Translations under genes and position numbers: made by a program
Notes under the pieces: model-generated
What the model was told of the DNA's origin: nothing
What the model saw: only the letters and a program-made list of their open reading frames with translations
Database searches by the model: none
Part shown: positions 14,486 to 26,500 of the stretch, piece after piece
Layout: the number at the start of each line of letters is the position of its first letter
Numbering within the stretch: position 1 is the first letter of the stretch
Assembly (NCBI GenBank): GCA_016806645.1
Contig: JACSYO010001810.1
Coordinates: 5,317,501 to 5,381,500 of the forward strand
Direction of reading: 5' to 3'
Length of the DNA: 64,000 bases
Source of the DNA: Ophiodon elongatus
Taxonomy: Eukaryota; Chordata; Actinopteri; Perciformes; Hexagrammidae

Positions 14486-14739
14486 CAATTCAATTCATTG
14501 TGTATAGCCCAAAAATCACAAATTTGCCTCAGAGGGCTTTACAATCTGTACACATACGACATCCTCTGTCCCTGGACCTCTCATCGGTTCAGAAAAAACT
14601 CCAACAAAAACTTTAACGTGGAGAAAAAGGGAAGAAACCTTCGAGAGAGCAACAGAGGAAGATCCCTCTCCCAGGATGGACAGAAGTGCAATAGATGTCA
14701 CGTGTACAGAATGAACAGCATAACAGAGTTACAACAAGG
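14486..14739 (+). repeat. Abundant percomorph interspersed repeat
   Basis: The segment starts with a caattcaattcattgtgtatagccc-type lead (broken here for length) and continues with the phrases 'tttgcctcagagggcttta', 'ggaagaaacctt' and 'gagagcaacagagga'. I recognise these from a very common repeat of spiny-rayed fish genomes. A run of about 18 T follows shortly after. The copy is non-coding. I know it as dispersed in teleost introns but cannot assign its class (SINE-like or non-autonomous) from this one copy. Confidence 0.72.
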
Positions 14740-17700
14740 AGGTGATCAAGGAGGAGGAACTCTTTTTTTTTTTTTTTTTCAAGCATTTAGTTTGTGATCT
14801 TATCCAGGATAACATACAATGGGTTGTTGTGTACAACGCCCTAATTTGTGTCATGATAAACAAGTGATTGTATGATTATTATCTATTGTAGTCCCATTGT
14901 CAAAGTCGTAAGTTGAGAGTTCTTGTGCATTTCTAGAGTATAGTACATAAAATTTCAATAATCCCCCCTTTTAAAATAGAGTAATTCTGGAGGGACCACT
15001 GTGGCGCAATAAATCCTCATGATGGCTTTAATGTTCAGTTGTTGAAACTGTGTCAAAGAATTCTATCTGTCAATTTTCTAAGCTGTTGTAAGTGGTGGGG
15101 TTTTACTGAATTGCATTACGTTGAAAGGTATTTCTAATATTAAGTTTCCCTCAAATATAGAAGAAGGACACGTTCCAGAACACCTTATCATAGTGAGGTT
15201 CACTCGCTACATCCTGAAAGAATACCATAGAGGTTAATCTTCGTTTGTCTAAAGGTGTCAACAAAAACTGAACATTACAAGATTTACAAGTAGGATTTAT
15301 AGCAGGGCTGTTGTACTGTTTTGCATACGTTTGTACAGGTGTACGTAATAAACACTGTAACTCCAGAGCCATGAGGTGGAGGGGATCGTTTCTTCTGTGA
15401 AAGCTTGGGCAGTCACAAGTTCACTCGCTGACAGTTCAAACTACGGACACAAGACTACAAATTCCACAGTACTTAGCACGGCTGCTGACTTGGTGTGCGG
15501 TGTGTGGAGGGGCTCTTAAGCATTTAACTTCACTCCAGAGAAACGGAGGAAAATGATTTTCTGCCAAATAAGCCGCTCAGCAGTCTTCTAACAATGGGCC
15601 ACCTTGAGCTTTTGTGACATGCCAAGACCACTGCACAGCCCACCGGCCTGCGACCGCAGTCTGCGTGACCAAAGGATCAACCAGTGGGGAAAAAAGAGGA
15701 GAGTGGGTGCATTATTAAACTACCATCTCAGATGGAGGGTGCGGAACCGCTGAATAGCAAGAAAATCAAGCCGGAGAACTTGGCCTCTCAACTTCCTCCC
15801 ACCCCTGAGACTTATAATGGTTGTTAAATCAAATTGTTTCCTCCAGTATGAAAAAGAACAACAATGTGGGCGACATTTTGGCTCCATCTACAGCACTGCA
15901 GCAGGCGCAAAGAGATTACACTAGCTGGACAATGACAGAGCTCTGCGAGAAACTTTACAGTTAATACGTATCACCCATGGAGCCCTGGCCAGACGTTTAG
16001 CTTGCCAAGGAAACACTCAAGTATTTTTTAGGATCTAGACACCTAAAAAAATGTAATTATGCAATGCAAACTGTCCCTTTTGACTGAGTTTTAACTGTCT
16101 AGATTTGATCAGGTTGCCCCGCCCCCCATGACCGAACAATGCTTTTGTTGACATGTGCCTCACTCTCCAGTAAACATAGCTCACAGCTTGATCCAGCAAA
16201 AGCCCCCACTTTCCTTCCACGCCTTTCCCATCATATCATAACAACAAATAACTGGCAATAATTCAAAGGCTCCTGGAATCAACCGGGCTTTGGCATCTGT
16301 TCAACTTCACACAGGCGCCGAGTCGTGACCGGCAAGCTGAGCAAGAGAGCAGAGAGCCGATCAACGGGAAGGCAAAGCCCAGCAGAAAACAGTGGCTCCG
16401 AGAGGATGATGACCTATTATCTAGGCTTGAGCAAACTGTCCGTGCTGCCACATCTATGATACAGAGCTTGTGTTTCCCCACTGGCATCCAGCACAACAGT
16501 GGGAAAGATCAGGTGCCTTTCAGTCTCTTGTGAATTGTGTTCAGGTCAACAGCAGGATAATTCATTTCCTTCTATTCAGGAGTTGCCGTTAGCTTGTCAA
16601 ATGAGCCCATCTAGTCAAACTGCTTAATGCAGATGTAACTTTATTTTGGCATAGAACAGTCTAAAATAACAACATGACTCATTCAACACACTTTATGTGG
16701 TGACTTCTTTGTAAAACATTATGTAAAAAAAAAAATGTTTTTTTAAAAATCCCAAAGAAATGTTTCTGTTTCTTCCACACAGTCCTTTAAGTGAGTTTGG
16801 TTGCAGTGTGCCGAACCTGTGTGATGTTCAACCATGCGAGCCATGTTGACCTCTGGGGCACAACTACCGAGCAGCAGGGTTGGTCATTTATCAGCCAAAA
16901 GTGTCAAACATTCACAGGCTCCAGCTTCTCGTGTAAGGATTTGCTGCTTTCCTATCACGGTGAATTGAACACTTTGGGGTTGGTTCTGTTGGTCGTAAAT
17001 AGTGCTGGTCAGGATATCAATTTCATTTTAGCATTTAGAATTTTTGCTTTTGCACCATGAGTAAAATGTCTACATTGTGAAAATGTTGTTATTGCAACTG
17101 GCACAAAGAGTATTGTTTGACAGCTTGAAACATTACCCGTCAATAATCCCATTATTTGAAAGGAGAATAGTTCCACAGCAATAGTACAGATTGGAAAAAA
17201 AGACTCTGCACTCTGACCTGAACTCTCCATTTGTGTTTGTTGACAAAGTCTTATCTGGTTACCAGAAGTGTAAACACTGGATTCAAATGAAATTGGTGAG
17301 ATTTTCACTTCGTTGAGTCCGTTCCTGTCGGTTAGCTAATGCTAGCTTGTTGTTAGGAGATGAATAAGTATGTTGAGTTTTGCTCTCTCGCTCTTTTGAA
17401 AAGGATTATTAAGGATTATTAACTAGATGTCTCTGCTCTACCTAATTTAAGCATCTACTCCACAGCTGTGAGATCTTCTGTAGTTTGCGATACATCATCA
17501 ATTTAATTACTTTCAAAATAGAACAATTATAGCTTTACGTATGTATTAAAGTGTCACTTCCCCCCAGGTCTCAGCCTAACTACACACACAGTATCATTTT
17601 AGAAAATGCTTTTTTTTTTTTTTTTTTTAAAATGGGCAAGGGGCTGAGAGGAGAGAGTTGCTTTGTGACATTACCTGGCTTCTGATTAGAGGGCATTAAC

Positions 17701-18605
17701 ATGTTTTTATGAATATAAAATGCATAACATAGAATAGTTCCAACCTGTGTTTCATCACTGTACAGTCACATAATTTAGTTTACAGATAAAAAACATTTCC
17801 AGGTGTGTAGGACCTCTAATAACAATCATTTATTTTTGCTGTTTATTATCAACTGTGTATCAGACAGATTGGGCTAAAATACGTGCAGTAAATTAACAAT
17901 TCACTGTGTCCCATCCAGAGTGGTGGACTGAAGGTTGCCCACTTGATCTGCCAACACAGCACTGTATTGATAATGGAGGGTTGCGAACATAGCTCCCACT
18001 GAAACGAACTGAAGGAGGTGAGAGTCTACGGCAAACAACCGGTCATACCGTACAGCAGAACAATAACAAAGCCTTTCACCACTTCCATGGGAACTAGGCA
18101 TTTCCCCGAAGGGCTAATACAGCTGATCTAACCTAATCAAAACATTCACACACGTCCAGCAAACCAGCACTCCGATGATGGCGGCATGGTTTAGCAGTAC
18201 GGGGCACTTGCCACATATCATGCCGGATCGTTTTATGTATACATATTCCTCTGTCACATGTCAACCATGGCAATTTGTACAATTTGTTCTCTTTAAAGAG
18301 GTTATTGATACACTGATAAAAAGCATGGATGCTTTTTATGAATTTCCTGTACCAGTTTGCAATTTTTTTTTTTTTACAATATTTGAGATACAGGTGTGGC
18401 AGAGGTGTATCCATCCACTACTACACGTTTGATGCTGCCAACATTTCTGCTTCAGGCAGTTCTGCCCTTTTACAAATTTATGGCTGTTACTTTTGTTATG
18501 ATTTATTAGTACACTTTTAAATGCTGGACACTTATACTTCCTCTAAAATTCTGTAAAACTGAAATCATAATGCAGCAACTAAATCCTATAACTTCAGCAA
18601 CACAA

Positions 18606-18874
18606 CTAGAGCTGTAGGGATTTGTTGAATTAGTTGATTTAACAAAAGTAATCTGCATCTATTTCATGTTTGATTAATTGTTTTTAGTCATTTTTACATA
18701 AGAAAAACACCTAACATTCAGGTGTTCCGGTTCCTTAAATTGGAGAATTTGATGCTATTCATTGTCATGATATGAAACTGATTATATTTGGGTTTTGGAC
18801 AGCCTAATCAATCCATTGAGAAAAAAAAATCTGCAGCTGATTGATATTGAAAATACTGTTTGCTGCAGACCTAG
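18606..18874. repeat. Degenerate non-autonomous transposon-like repeat
   Basis: The segment begins ctagagctgtag and ends ctgcagacctag, short imperfect inverted ends. Its interior has repeated 'ttgattaat'-type stretches, and this arrangement matches a widespread fish repeat whose ends read like 'gagctgcaacgattag'. The flanks share acacaa on both sides, a possible decayed target duplication. Its superfamily is probably hAT-like, but that is inference. Confidence 0.5.
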
Positions 18875-20859
18875 ACACAAGTGTTTGCTCTTCGGACGTG
18901 CATTGCATTTCGCAGAATTACCCGTATGGTAATACCGTCATTAGCCGGGGCAATATATCCTGGGATTTCCAAACCTTGTTGCAATCAGTTTTGAAAGCAT
19001 TGATTCATTTACAAACAAGAGAGTACAGACATTATGCTGCTCCACCTCTTTGGAGCCCCGAGAGAAACAGTATGAACTCGTGTTTGGCTCTGAGTAGGGG
19101 GGTGCCGGGGGAGAGACACGCCATACATCATGCAGACAGCCAACTAACAAGACAGACCTCATACCTGGCAGTGTGCAGTGAGTCAGCAGCACCACAGCTC
19201 TCTCTGCATGCCAACCACATGTCCAGCTGATTCTCAAGACTGTCTGCCACGCAACACGACCGGAACTTATTAGTACCGCAATCAACTTAAGAAACGCCCC
19301 GATGTCCAAACTCTCCGGGGGAGAATATTGACGCGTCTCGTTTTGCTTGGCCTCAAGCGGACAACAACAAACAGGGCAATTCAGATTTTCTCGACTGGAA
19401 GAAGAGGAAGGACAGTGGGCTGTCTGCCTGTGTGATCCTCTGGCTCTGTGGGAGCGAGTACAGTGGAAAATAGTCCCCACTGCTAATCCATGGCAAGCTA
19501 ATTACAGCTTTGATCCCCTAGGCGTGTGCATCACCATAGGTGGGAGGGAGGTAACACACTCTGGGGCTCAATACACTTACGGTTAGATTTGTTTTGGTTT
19601 AAAGCCGTCTCAATAAGCTCACATCTGCTGCAGACATGCTGGCAGAAAACGATAATGTTGTGCATTATGAGTCAACTCAAAGTTCAGAAGAGTTTCCCTC
19701 AGCTTCTAGTGAATCCCCTTTGAAATTTTTAGGCAGGCTTAAGCGTTTTATACAGTACATGACTTTGCAACCACTGTATGCTAACTAAGAACATGATCCC
19801 ATACATTTCAGGGCCTTCTGCTCATCAAAGAACACATTTGTTACGCTGAGCAATAGAAGAACCTCAACTGCTGGAAAAAGAAACAACGATTAAGTGGGTA
19901 AATGGAGTTTTTATCTAAAATAGGCCACAGCGCCGATGATAGCCTCGTCCCAAAACACATGGTGGCAGAGATAGAGCAACGGAAGGAAGAGAGAGGAGGA
20001 GGATGATGATGATGTTTGAGGGTGAGCAGCAGATGGCGAGGAATTATCTGCATCTTCAGCTCTATAGCTTTTGCTCATGATGATGCCATTATTTGAAGGG
20101 TAGTTCACATGTCATCAACCGATGTCGTTTTCAAAAACACCAGCATGGCAACAGCAAAAAGATCAACAAGTCAGCAACTCGGTACAAGCCAAAACTAGGA
20201 TGGCGGAGCAGAGAGGAATTGTGATGTTGCCATTGTCAGGATTGTTGGTTGCCGTTAACTTGGAAATCTGGACTACAAGTCTGATGAAAAAACCCTGTTC
20301 TGTCCAAGCACAAGCCCTGGCTTCAGGTGTGTAGGAGCCTCGCTTAAATACCAGCTCCCTAGAGGAAATGTTTCCAGGTGAAGAGCTCAAGCGCCACCAG
20401 GCTCCCGGTCAGAGATGATGATTTAGTGAATTAACACATGTCAGTTATGTATGTTATGTGGACATACTGATAGGTATGATGACGAACTACTGAAACATTC
20501 AAGTCACAAAGCCACTCGGGGTAATTTAGGGGTAACTTTGGCTATCCAGAGACGTTAGCTGTGTGCATGACGGTGATTTACGACGGAGCAAGTCGTTTGA
20601 GGGAATCCACGTTGGGTCACTACGTGTCAAGGTGTAATAAATGAACGTTTGCGCTGCTTTTAGCACCAAAAAAAGTTTATACATAATCTACTGGCGTGTA
20701 AAATTGAGACTTCCGCTCACAATTTCAAAATAAACCCAACGTTTTCTTGTTGTTGTTGTTGTCGAGTTCAACTTCAAGAAGCCACGGTGGAAATGATGTA
20801 TATTTTTATATTTCAGAATAAAAAAATGTGACGTTAAGTGACAACGTGCCGTTTAACCT

Positions 20860-21560
20860 TTGACACTGAACCGTTAGCTAGCTAACGTCTCATCTGGGTG
20901 TTTCTACGCGGATAGTTAACTGCCCGCCGGCGACCGTTGGTTACAACAAACTGCCACGACAGCCAGATCCTGCACGTCAACGTTAGCAACCGTAGCTTGG
21001 CTCGCGTGCCCGTTGGCCGTTGGCGTGCCCGTTGCTAGTCAGCAGCTGGTGGACATCCTCCTCCTCATCCTCCCCGTTTCTCACCGGTCGTGACCGAGGC
21101 CGACACAGACACGTCTACTCTTTAAGACAGTTAACTACCACTCGTGTCGTCACCGGCCAGCCCGCTAGCGTCGAAAGCGTCACAGCCGGTGCCGGTGATG
21201 TTCCAAGTCACCGGCAGCCGTGACTGCGACTACCTGGGTAAAAAAAAATTCGGCATGTTTTTTTAACCAACAACCAGGTAATGAAATACTCACCCGGACT
21301 GAAGCTGCTCGCGGCAATGTCACGCGGGGAAGTAGGGTTGGTGTTTGCTCAGGGCGGTCACCCAGGTCGAGTGTCTTTCTTCTAAATGGCCCCCTCTCTC
21401 TCTCAGCAGGCTACACCTCCGTAAGATCTCTCCACACTGCAATGGAGCTGGAGCTCAGCGCGACACGATTGGCCAGAGTGAGCGGAACTCGCTGCGCTTC
21501 GGTGGGCAGAGAGCTCCGGCGACCTGCAGGGGGAGCAGACGTGATGCCTTCGAGGTTATC
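20860..21560 (-). promoter_or_regulatory. hycc2: CpG-rich hycc2 promoter region
   Basis: CpG dinucleotides and GC content rise sharply here against AT-rich surroundings. A CCAAT box in minus orientation (ggccaatcg; plus-strand attgg at 21468-21472) lies upstream of the predicted exon 1. No TATA box is evident, as expected for a broadly expressed CpG-island gene. A pyrimidine-rich CT tract at 21391-21404 lies in the exon 1 zone. Confidence 0.6.
21294..21400 (-). other. hycc2: hycc2 exon 1 (5' UTR), left boundary firm, start approximate
   Basis: On the minus strand the GC-rich stretch ends TTCAGTCCGG followed by a consensus donor (gtgagtatt). No credible protein is encoded, so this is read as the non-coding first exon of hycc2. 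The transcription start is not defined by sequence. I place it roughly 60-100 bases downstream of the CCAAT box at 21468-21472, so the upper coordinate is a guess. Confidence 0.55.
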
Positions 21561-21799
21561 GGAAAACGCAGTATTAAGGGTTCAAGCGTGTCGCTCCGGT
21601 GTTAAAAAGATACATAATCATAATGGTAATAGTTATGTAAAAAAAAAAATTACGAAACAAATCAAGGATTTTTTTCACCACACATCATTTGATTACAGAG
21701 GCCATTGTGATTTGTTAATATAGACTACAAAACATTCTGCTTTAAAATATGACTGATTTAATCAATAGTCTTTATATATAATAGTCTGCTTTATAATAT

Positions 21800-21985
21800 A
21801 TTATGTTAATAGATAGATACGATAGATACTTTAGTAATCCCGCAATGGGACATTTTTTCGCTACAGTAGGATTTGTACATACAGGTTACGCAATAATATA
21901 TAAAAAAAATGCACAATATATACAAAAATGTAATAGAATAATAAGAAAAATACCCAATATTATTTCCGTGGTATTTTATTATATA
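21800..21985. repeat. Interspersed repeat with 'tactttagtaatccc' signature
   Basis: A short GATA-like tract (agatagatacgatagatac) leads into 'tactttagtaatcccgcaa' and 'gggacattttttcgctaca'. This matches a family of fish repeats whose copies read 'actttattgatccc...ggaaatt' next to GATA microsatellites. The downstream A-rich stretch resembles that of the copy at 28735-28950. It sits between the hycc2 promoter and cflar. The class is unresolved (possibly a retroelement tail). Confidence 0.5.
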
Positions 21986-22259
21986 TTTAGTGCTGCTTTT
22001 TAATATGGCACCCTTTATAAAAGTTTACTGAATCTAATAGTTTACTAATACTCTACATATCATTAACAAGCCATTAATACGAACAAACATTGGGTTGCTA
22101 GGTTGGGGAAAACTCCTCTGCTGGTGTTTATCTTTTCTATTTGGTAATAAAGTTATAAATATCATAAATACATTTATAAATACTGATGGGTTTTATCAGT
22201 CTTCGGTAAACCATCCTATCTGCAGTTATAAATCTTAGTAAGTTATTAATAAAGGGGCT

Positions 22260-22834
22260 GAATCCATAGAGTCTGTAGTTGTAAGTGTTCATTCATCCCG
22301 CAGCAACGGATGTGCCTTTAAGGTGCCGCCTTGTCGCTTTCGCTTTCAAATTAATTGTCTACATCGCCTGTTCTGTTTTTTAAAAACTGGAAAGATATTG
22401 GTATTATCATCCACCTATCGCGCAATCAAGAGCGCAGACCCAGATCCATCTATGGCTTTCAGTAGCTCTGGGGAAATTGCAGGGGGGATTTTGTTCTCGT
22501 TTTAAGTTAAACTGGGGGTACTTCCCCGGAGGCGTTTTTAATGGTGCGACATGATCTTTCCGCTGTGTTTTTTTTACTTCAAATTCCTCTTCTGGTTCTC
22601 ACTCTGTTGACTGATTTCGCCGTATAAGGTATCGTTATGTTGTTCAATACTCTTTTCAAATTGTTATATTTTAATGATAGGATATTCGGAACTAACTTTT
22701 ACTTACATTTACTTAATCTGATCCAGTTTATAGGCATTGCGGTTCCGGTTGGCAAATTGCTATCTGTTGATCACTATTTCGGTCTTCATTGCTGTTAAAG
22801 ATCACCAGAACTCACTTTTCCTCTGCACAAGTCG
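22260..22834 (+). promoter_or_regulatory. cflar: cflar upstream / putative promoter
   Basis: This interval precedes the cflar ATG. It contains an IRF/ISRE-like direct repeat at 22336-22348 (minus strand GAAAGCGAAA), a palindromic kappaB-like GGGGGTACTTCCCC at 22514-22527 and a weak TATA-like cgtataagg at 22621-22629. Mammalian CFLAR is a known NF-kappaB target, so the sites are plausible. No transcription start can be fixed. A splice acceptor-like cctctgcacaag just before the ATG means an upstream leader exon cannot be excluded. Confidence 0.35.
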
Positions 22835-23592
22835 ATGGCTCTTCCGGACCAACTGCAGGCCATTAATCAAACAGCAGAGGCTCTGAGCAGCTGTGAACGC
22901 AGGAGCCTCTTCTACCTGTGTGAAATATTGGACACGGACACCAGTGTGGCATGTATGAAGGACATGCTGAAATCTAAAGTGGTGTGCCATGAGAGGGGTC
23001 AGCTGTTTCTGACAGAGCTGATGCTGCAATTGAGACGTTTTGATATCCTGAGGAAGGTGTATAAAACCAGCAGAGATGAGGTGGAGAAGGCTCTGGTACA
23101 CAGAACGGTTCTGCCAAGATTCAGGTAAGATGTGTACCGTATCTAGATGTGTAAAGTCATGAGTGTTACATTCCAATTGGATTTATACTTCAGGTTCCTA
23201 ACGTAAGCATGATTTCCCTTACTGTAGAGTATTGATGGCTAATATAAACGAGGATATGGCCACTGAAGATCTGAACAGTGTGAAATTCTTGTTGAGCGCC
23301 ACGTTGCCCCGTGAGAAGATAGAAAAAGCACAGGTGTAGTTTTGTTCTCACTTGACATCATGGGGGATTTCCCATTCCCCAAATGTCAAATACAGATACA
23401 ACAGTTATTTTAACTTCCATTCAGAGAGAACAACTTCCCATTTTCTCATTTGACAGAGCTTCCTGGATGTGATCATTGAACTTGAGAAGCTGGATATAGT
23501 TTCAACTGAAAGAGTCAACTTTGTAGAAGAATGTTTGAAAAACATTGGCAGATTCGACCTTGCCAAAAAAGTGACTGCATACAGGATGTCAG
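22835..23592 (+). other. cflar: cflar exons 1-3: tandem death-effector domains
   Basis: Exon 1 (22835-23124) encodes DED1, with the hydrophobic helix pattern and an R-F-D-I motif at residues 68-71. Exon 2 (23228-23333) and exon 3 (23457-23592) encode DED2, with R-F-D-L at residues 164-167, the RxDL signature of DED proteins. Exon 1 ends with two bases of the Arg codon that exon 2 completes (TTC AG|A). Exon 2 ends in phase 0 (GCA CAG|AGC). Exon 3 ends with one base (TCA G|). The DED pair is the part that known c-FLIP short forms retain. No obvious alternative terminal exon giving a short form was identified in the 800-bp intron that follows. Confidence 0.88.
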
Positions 23593-26500
23593 GTGAGACT
23601 GTCCCTTCTTCTGTATGAATGGCTGAAATTCAGAAAGTTTGTGATTTGTGAACAAGAAAATTCCCCATGACAAAATGTGAAAAGTAAATTCTCAAGAGAG
23701 GTTTGAGGGTGGCAAGCTGCAGGGTTTGTAACATGTATACTGTGTGTGTTTCATGTGAAGTATGGAATGTTTACACATTCTTGAAACAGGAAAATGCTGA
23801 AAACTAGAGCTGAAAATGAATATTTTTGTGTCTCTCATACCACTGAAATGGTCCATGGTGCTTATGAATTAGAAAAAAAAGACTTATTGCTAGTGCCAAA
23901 GAATATATATAGTTCCTAAACCACAGAAAAGCAATTTTTCTTTTACACAGAACAGAAACCGAATATAAAAGCTGCCTAAGTGGTCTCAGAGGTCATGCAT
24001 TGTTTTCTGACAATGCAAAAGCTTCATCAGAAAGTGTTTGATTCGGTTTCTTTACATATAATATAAGATAAAACAAAATGCATTTCATTTTCTGTTTAAT
24101 TTAACCCAAAGCAGACAAAACTTATCTTGTTCATTGATACCAGCACAACATCCAGTTCACATGTGTACTGTTAACATACCTCAGTTGGACACAGACATAT
24201 TTCTCTTTTGGGCACATACAATTTTACATATGTTTCAGTACTAAACTTTGTACTCTTTAAACCAAATGTTAAAAGTTTGGGCTTTTGGCCTTCTAAAAAG
24301 TGGATTTATGTGAAAGAACAATCACAAAGTACTTTGAATTATACTTTATTCTGTGTTTCTATTCACTTGTATTTCTGTCCAAACCTTTCACAGATTTAAC
24401 ATCTGAAAGACATTTACCTCTTCAGCAAAGACCCAGAGGTCCTGTAAGTAGTGTACAAAAGTTATTCAATATTTTACATTTTTTCTCTCTATTATCCAAC
24501 TAATACTTTTGAAAAAAAACCGTCTTCTCTTCAGTGTCCATTCCCCACTCCAAATGGTTCCCATTCTCTACAGCGAACAAGACAAGCACAGCCCCTCCAC
24601 TTTGGTAAGACCGTAACTAAATATAGCAACTTCAAAAGATGTGTAATTGCCAGAGATACTGTAAAGAAATGAAAAGCTCTTTCAAACCAATGGAACAAGC
24701 ATAAGAAAATACAATTTCACATTACAGTAAAAACAGCTGGAAAGCCCCATGTCTCATATTGTATTCCCCTTTGATATTCACAACACTGTATGAATCTTTG
24801 TCACCAGCCACAGAAAACATTCCGATGCCTGTACACATAGAGCAGAACTTTCAGGTAAGGTCTTCCCTCACTATTGGTGCAGTTTTTTCCCCTATATGTT
24901 TGAGTGTGTTTAATTAGTAAAGTGCATTTATGAAACTTGTTTGCTTGCTCCTTTGCATTACAGAGTCAACTAGATTTGTACAAATTTAACACTAATCCCA
25001 GAGGAGTTTGTGTTATCATAGACTGCGTGGGTAATGACGGAGGTGAGACACAAAACACTTTGTACCTTTTAAGTCCAGTGCTGGAATAAACATTCAGATT
25101 TACTTTACTTAAGTACAAGTAACAATACCATTGTAAAATTACTCCATTACAACAAGTGAAAGGCATGCATTTAAAAGCCTACTTTAGTAAAAAAAATACT
25201 CAAGTATCATCACCAAAAGCTACTTAAAGTAGCAAAGTAAAAGTACTCATTCTGTGGAAAAAAATGGATACTGATGCATTAATATGGAAGCATCATTTTA
25301 CTGTTGTAGCTGGTAGGGGTGGAGCTACTTTTAACTACTTTATTTACTATATTAGTTTTAAACCACAAGATAAAGCTGAGGGGTCGTGCAATGCGGTGGT
25401 GTTGGTTATCTTCTTCAAAAACAAGCTTGATATAATTTTGAAATTCTCATTACAGCCTGACAGCAATCAATGAATCAGATGCTTTGACAAAAAAATAAAC
25501 AAATCCTGGGTTTTAGGCTGTCGCAGGCCCATCCAATCATTTAATTTGGCCCTGAATGTAATGATTGGATGGGCTACCTACTTGTCTACCTACCTACTGT
25601 CTGTGTGTATTCTTCCCGTGCACTCACTGCTCATCACAGTAGTCTTCTGCAAGCTGCTAGCTTGACAGCTGTGAGTAGCAACAAGAGCCCCGCTCGTTGT
25701 TTTACCTACATAAGATTCCCAACACTGCCTTTGATGGGAGAGGAAAGAGAGAAAAAAACTGTTTGGATTTTTTATTTTTTTTTGTGAAATAATAGATCAT
25801 GTTTCTTTTGTTGGCTACGAACATTTAGTAAAATGAAACCATGTGAGAAATGTGAGTGTTGTTTCATGTGATAGTAAACTGAATCCTAAATCACCTCTCC
25901 ATACCTACTCAGGCATGTTGGAACAGACATTTAAGGCTCTTCACTTCAACGTGATCCTCCACAAATGGCTGTGTGTGGACGGCGCTCTCGCAGTTCTCAG
26001 ACGGATATTCAAACAGAGAGAGAACCTTGAAGGCGACGGCTTCGTCTGCTGCATCATTAGCCGCGGTACGGCAAACCATCTCCTGGGTACGGACTCGCAC
26101 GGCGCAGGTCTGCATCTGGACAACGTCAGACGTCTTTTCACCGCTGATGCGTGTCCCATGCTGGTTGGCAAGCCCAAACTCTTCTTCATCCAGAGGTACA
26201 GCGTCCCCGAGTTTCCACCTCATGCCAGGATGGAGCACCGGGATGAGGATCTGGAGACAGATGGGTGTGATGGGCTGGCCAGATGTGATTTCATCCCTAC
26301 AGATGCTGATGTGTTCTGGAGCCACTGCTGGACAGATGCACGTCAACTGGAGCAAGGAAACCATCGCTCCATTTACCTGAAGGCTCTGACGGACGCTTTG
26401 CACAGAGGTCAAAGGAGGTACAGTCAAACACTCTTTAACACTTTAGCATCTGACAGTTTTCATGGAAGCCTTAAGACTAAACAGTTGTTTGTGTCCTGCC

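Larger units (their letters stand above)
7634..21293 (-). other. hycc2: hycc2 first intron
   Basis: This 13.7-kb intron lies between the promoter-proximal exon and the second leader exon. It carries a CA microsatellite (14218-14283), a percomorph interspersed repeat (14486-14739) and a second degenerate interspersed repeat (18606-18874). The bases nearest the promoter (about 20860-21293) are markedly richer in CpG. The longer open stretches inside, for example about 180 codons on the minus strand at 18941-19480, have no recognisable protein character. Confidence 0.55.

Noticed and set aside
18941..19480. 179-codon minus-strand open frame in the hycc2 first intron
   Set aside because: No family motif, signal, repeat or conserved pattern is seen, and the composition is that of non-coding DNA. 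No supporting splice structure was found.
22823..22834. Splice acceptor-like cctctgcacaag just before the cflar ATG
   Set aside because: It could mark a leader intron, but the consensus is weak and no upstream donor is convincing, so it was not annotated as a boundary.
25909..26427. 172-codon minus-strand and 135-codon plus-strand frames over the cflar exon 8
   Set aside because: They are shadow frames of the long caspase-like exon, whose own frame has clear family similarity and phase continuity with its neighbours.
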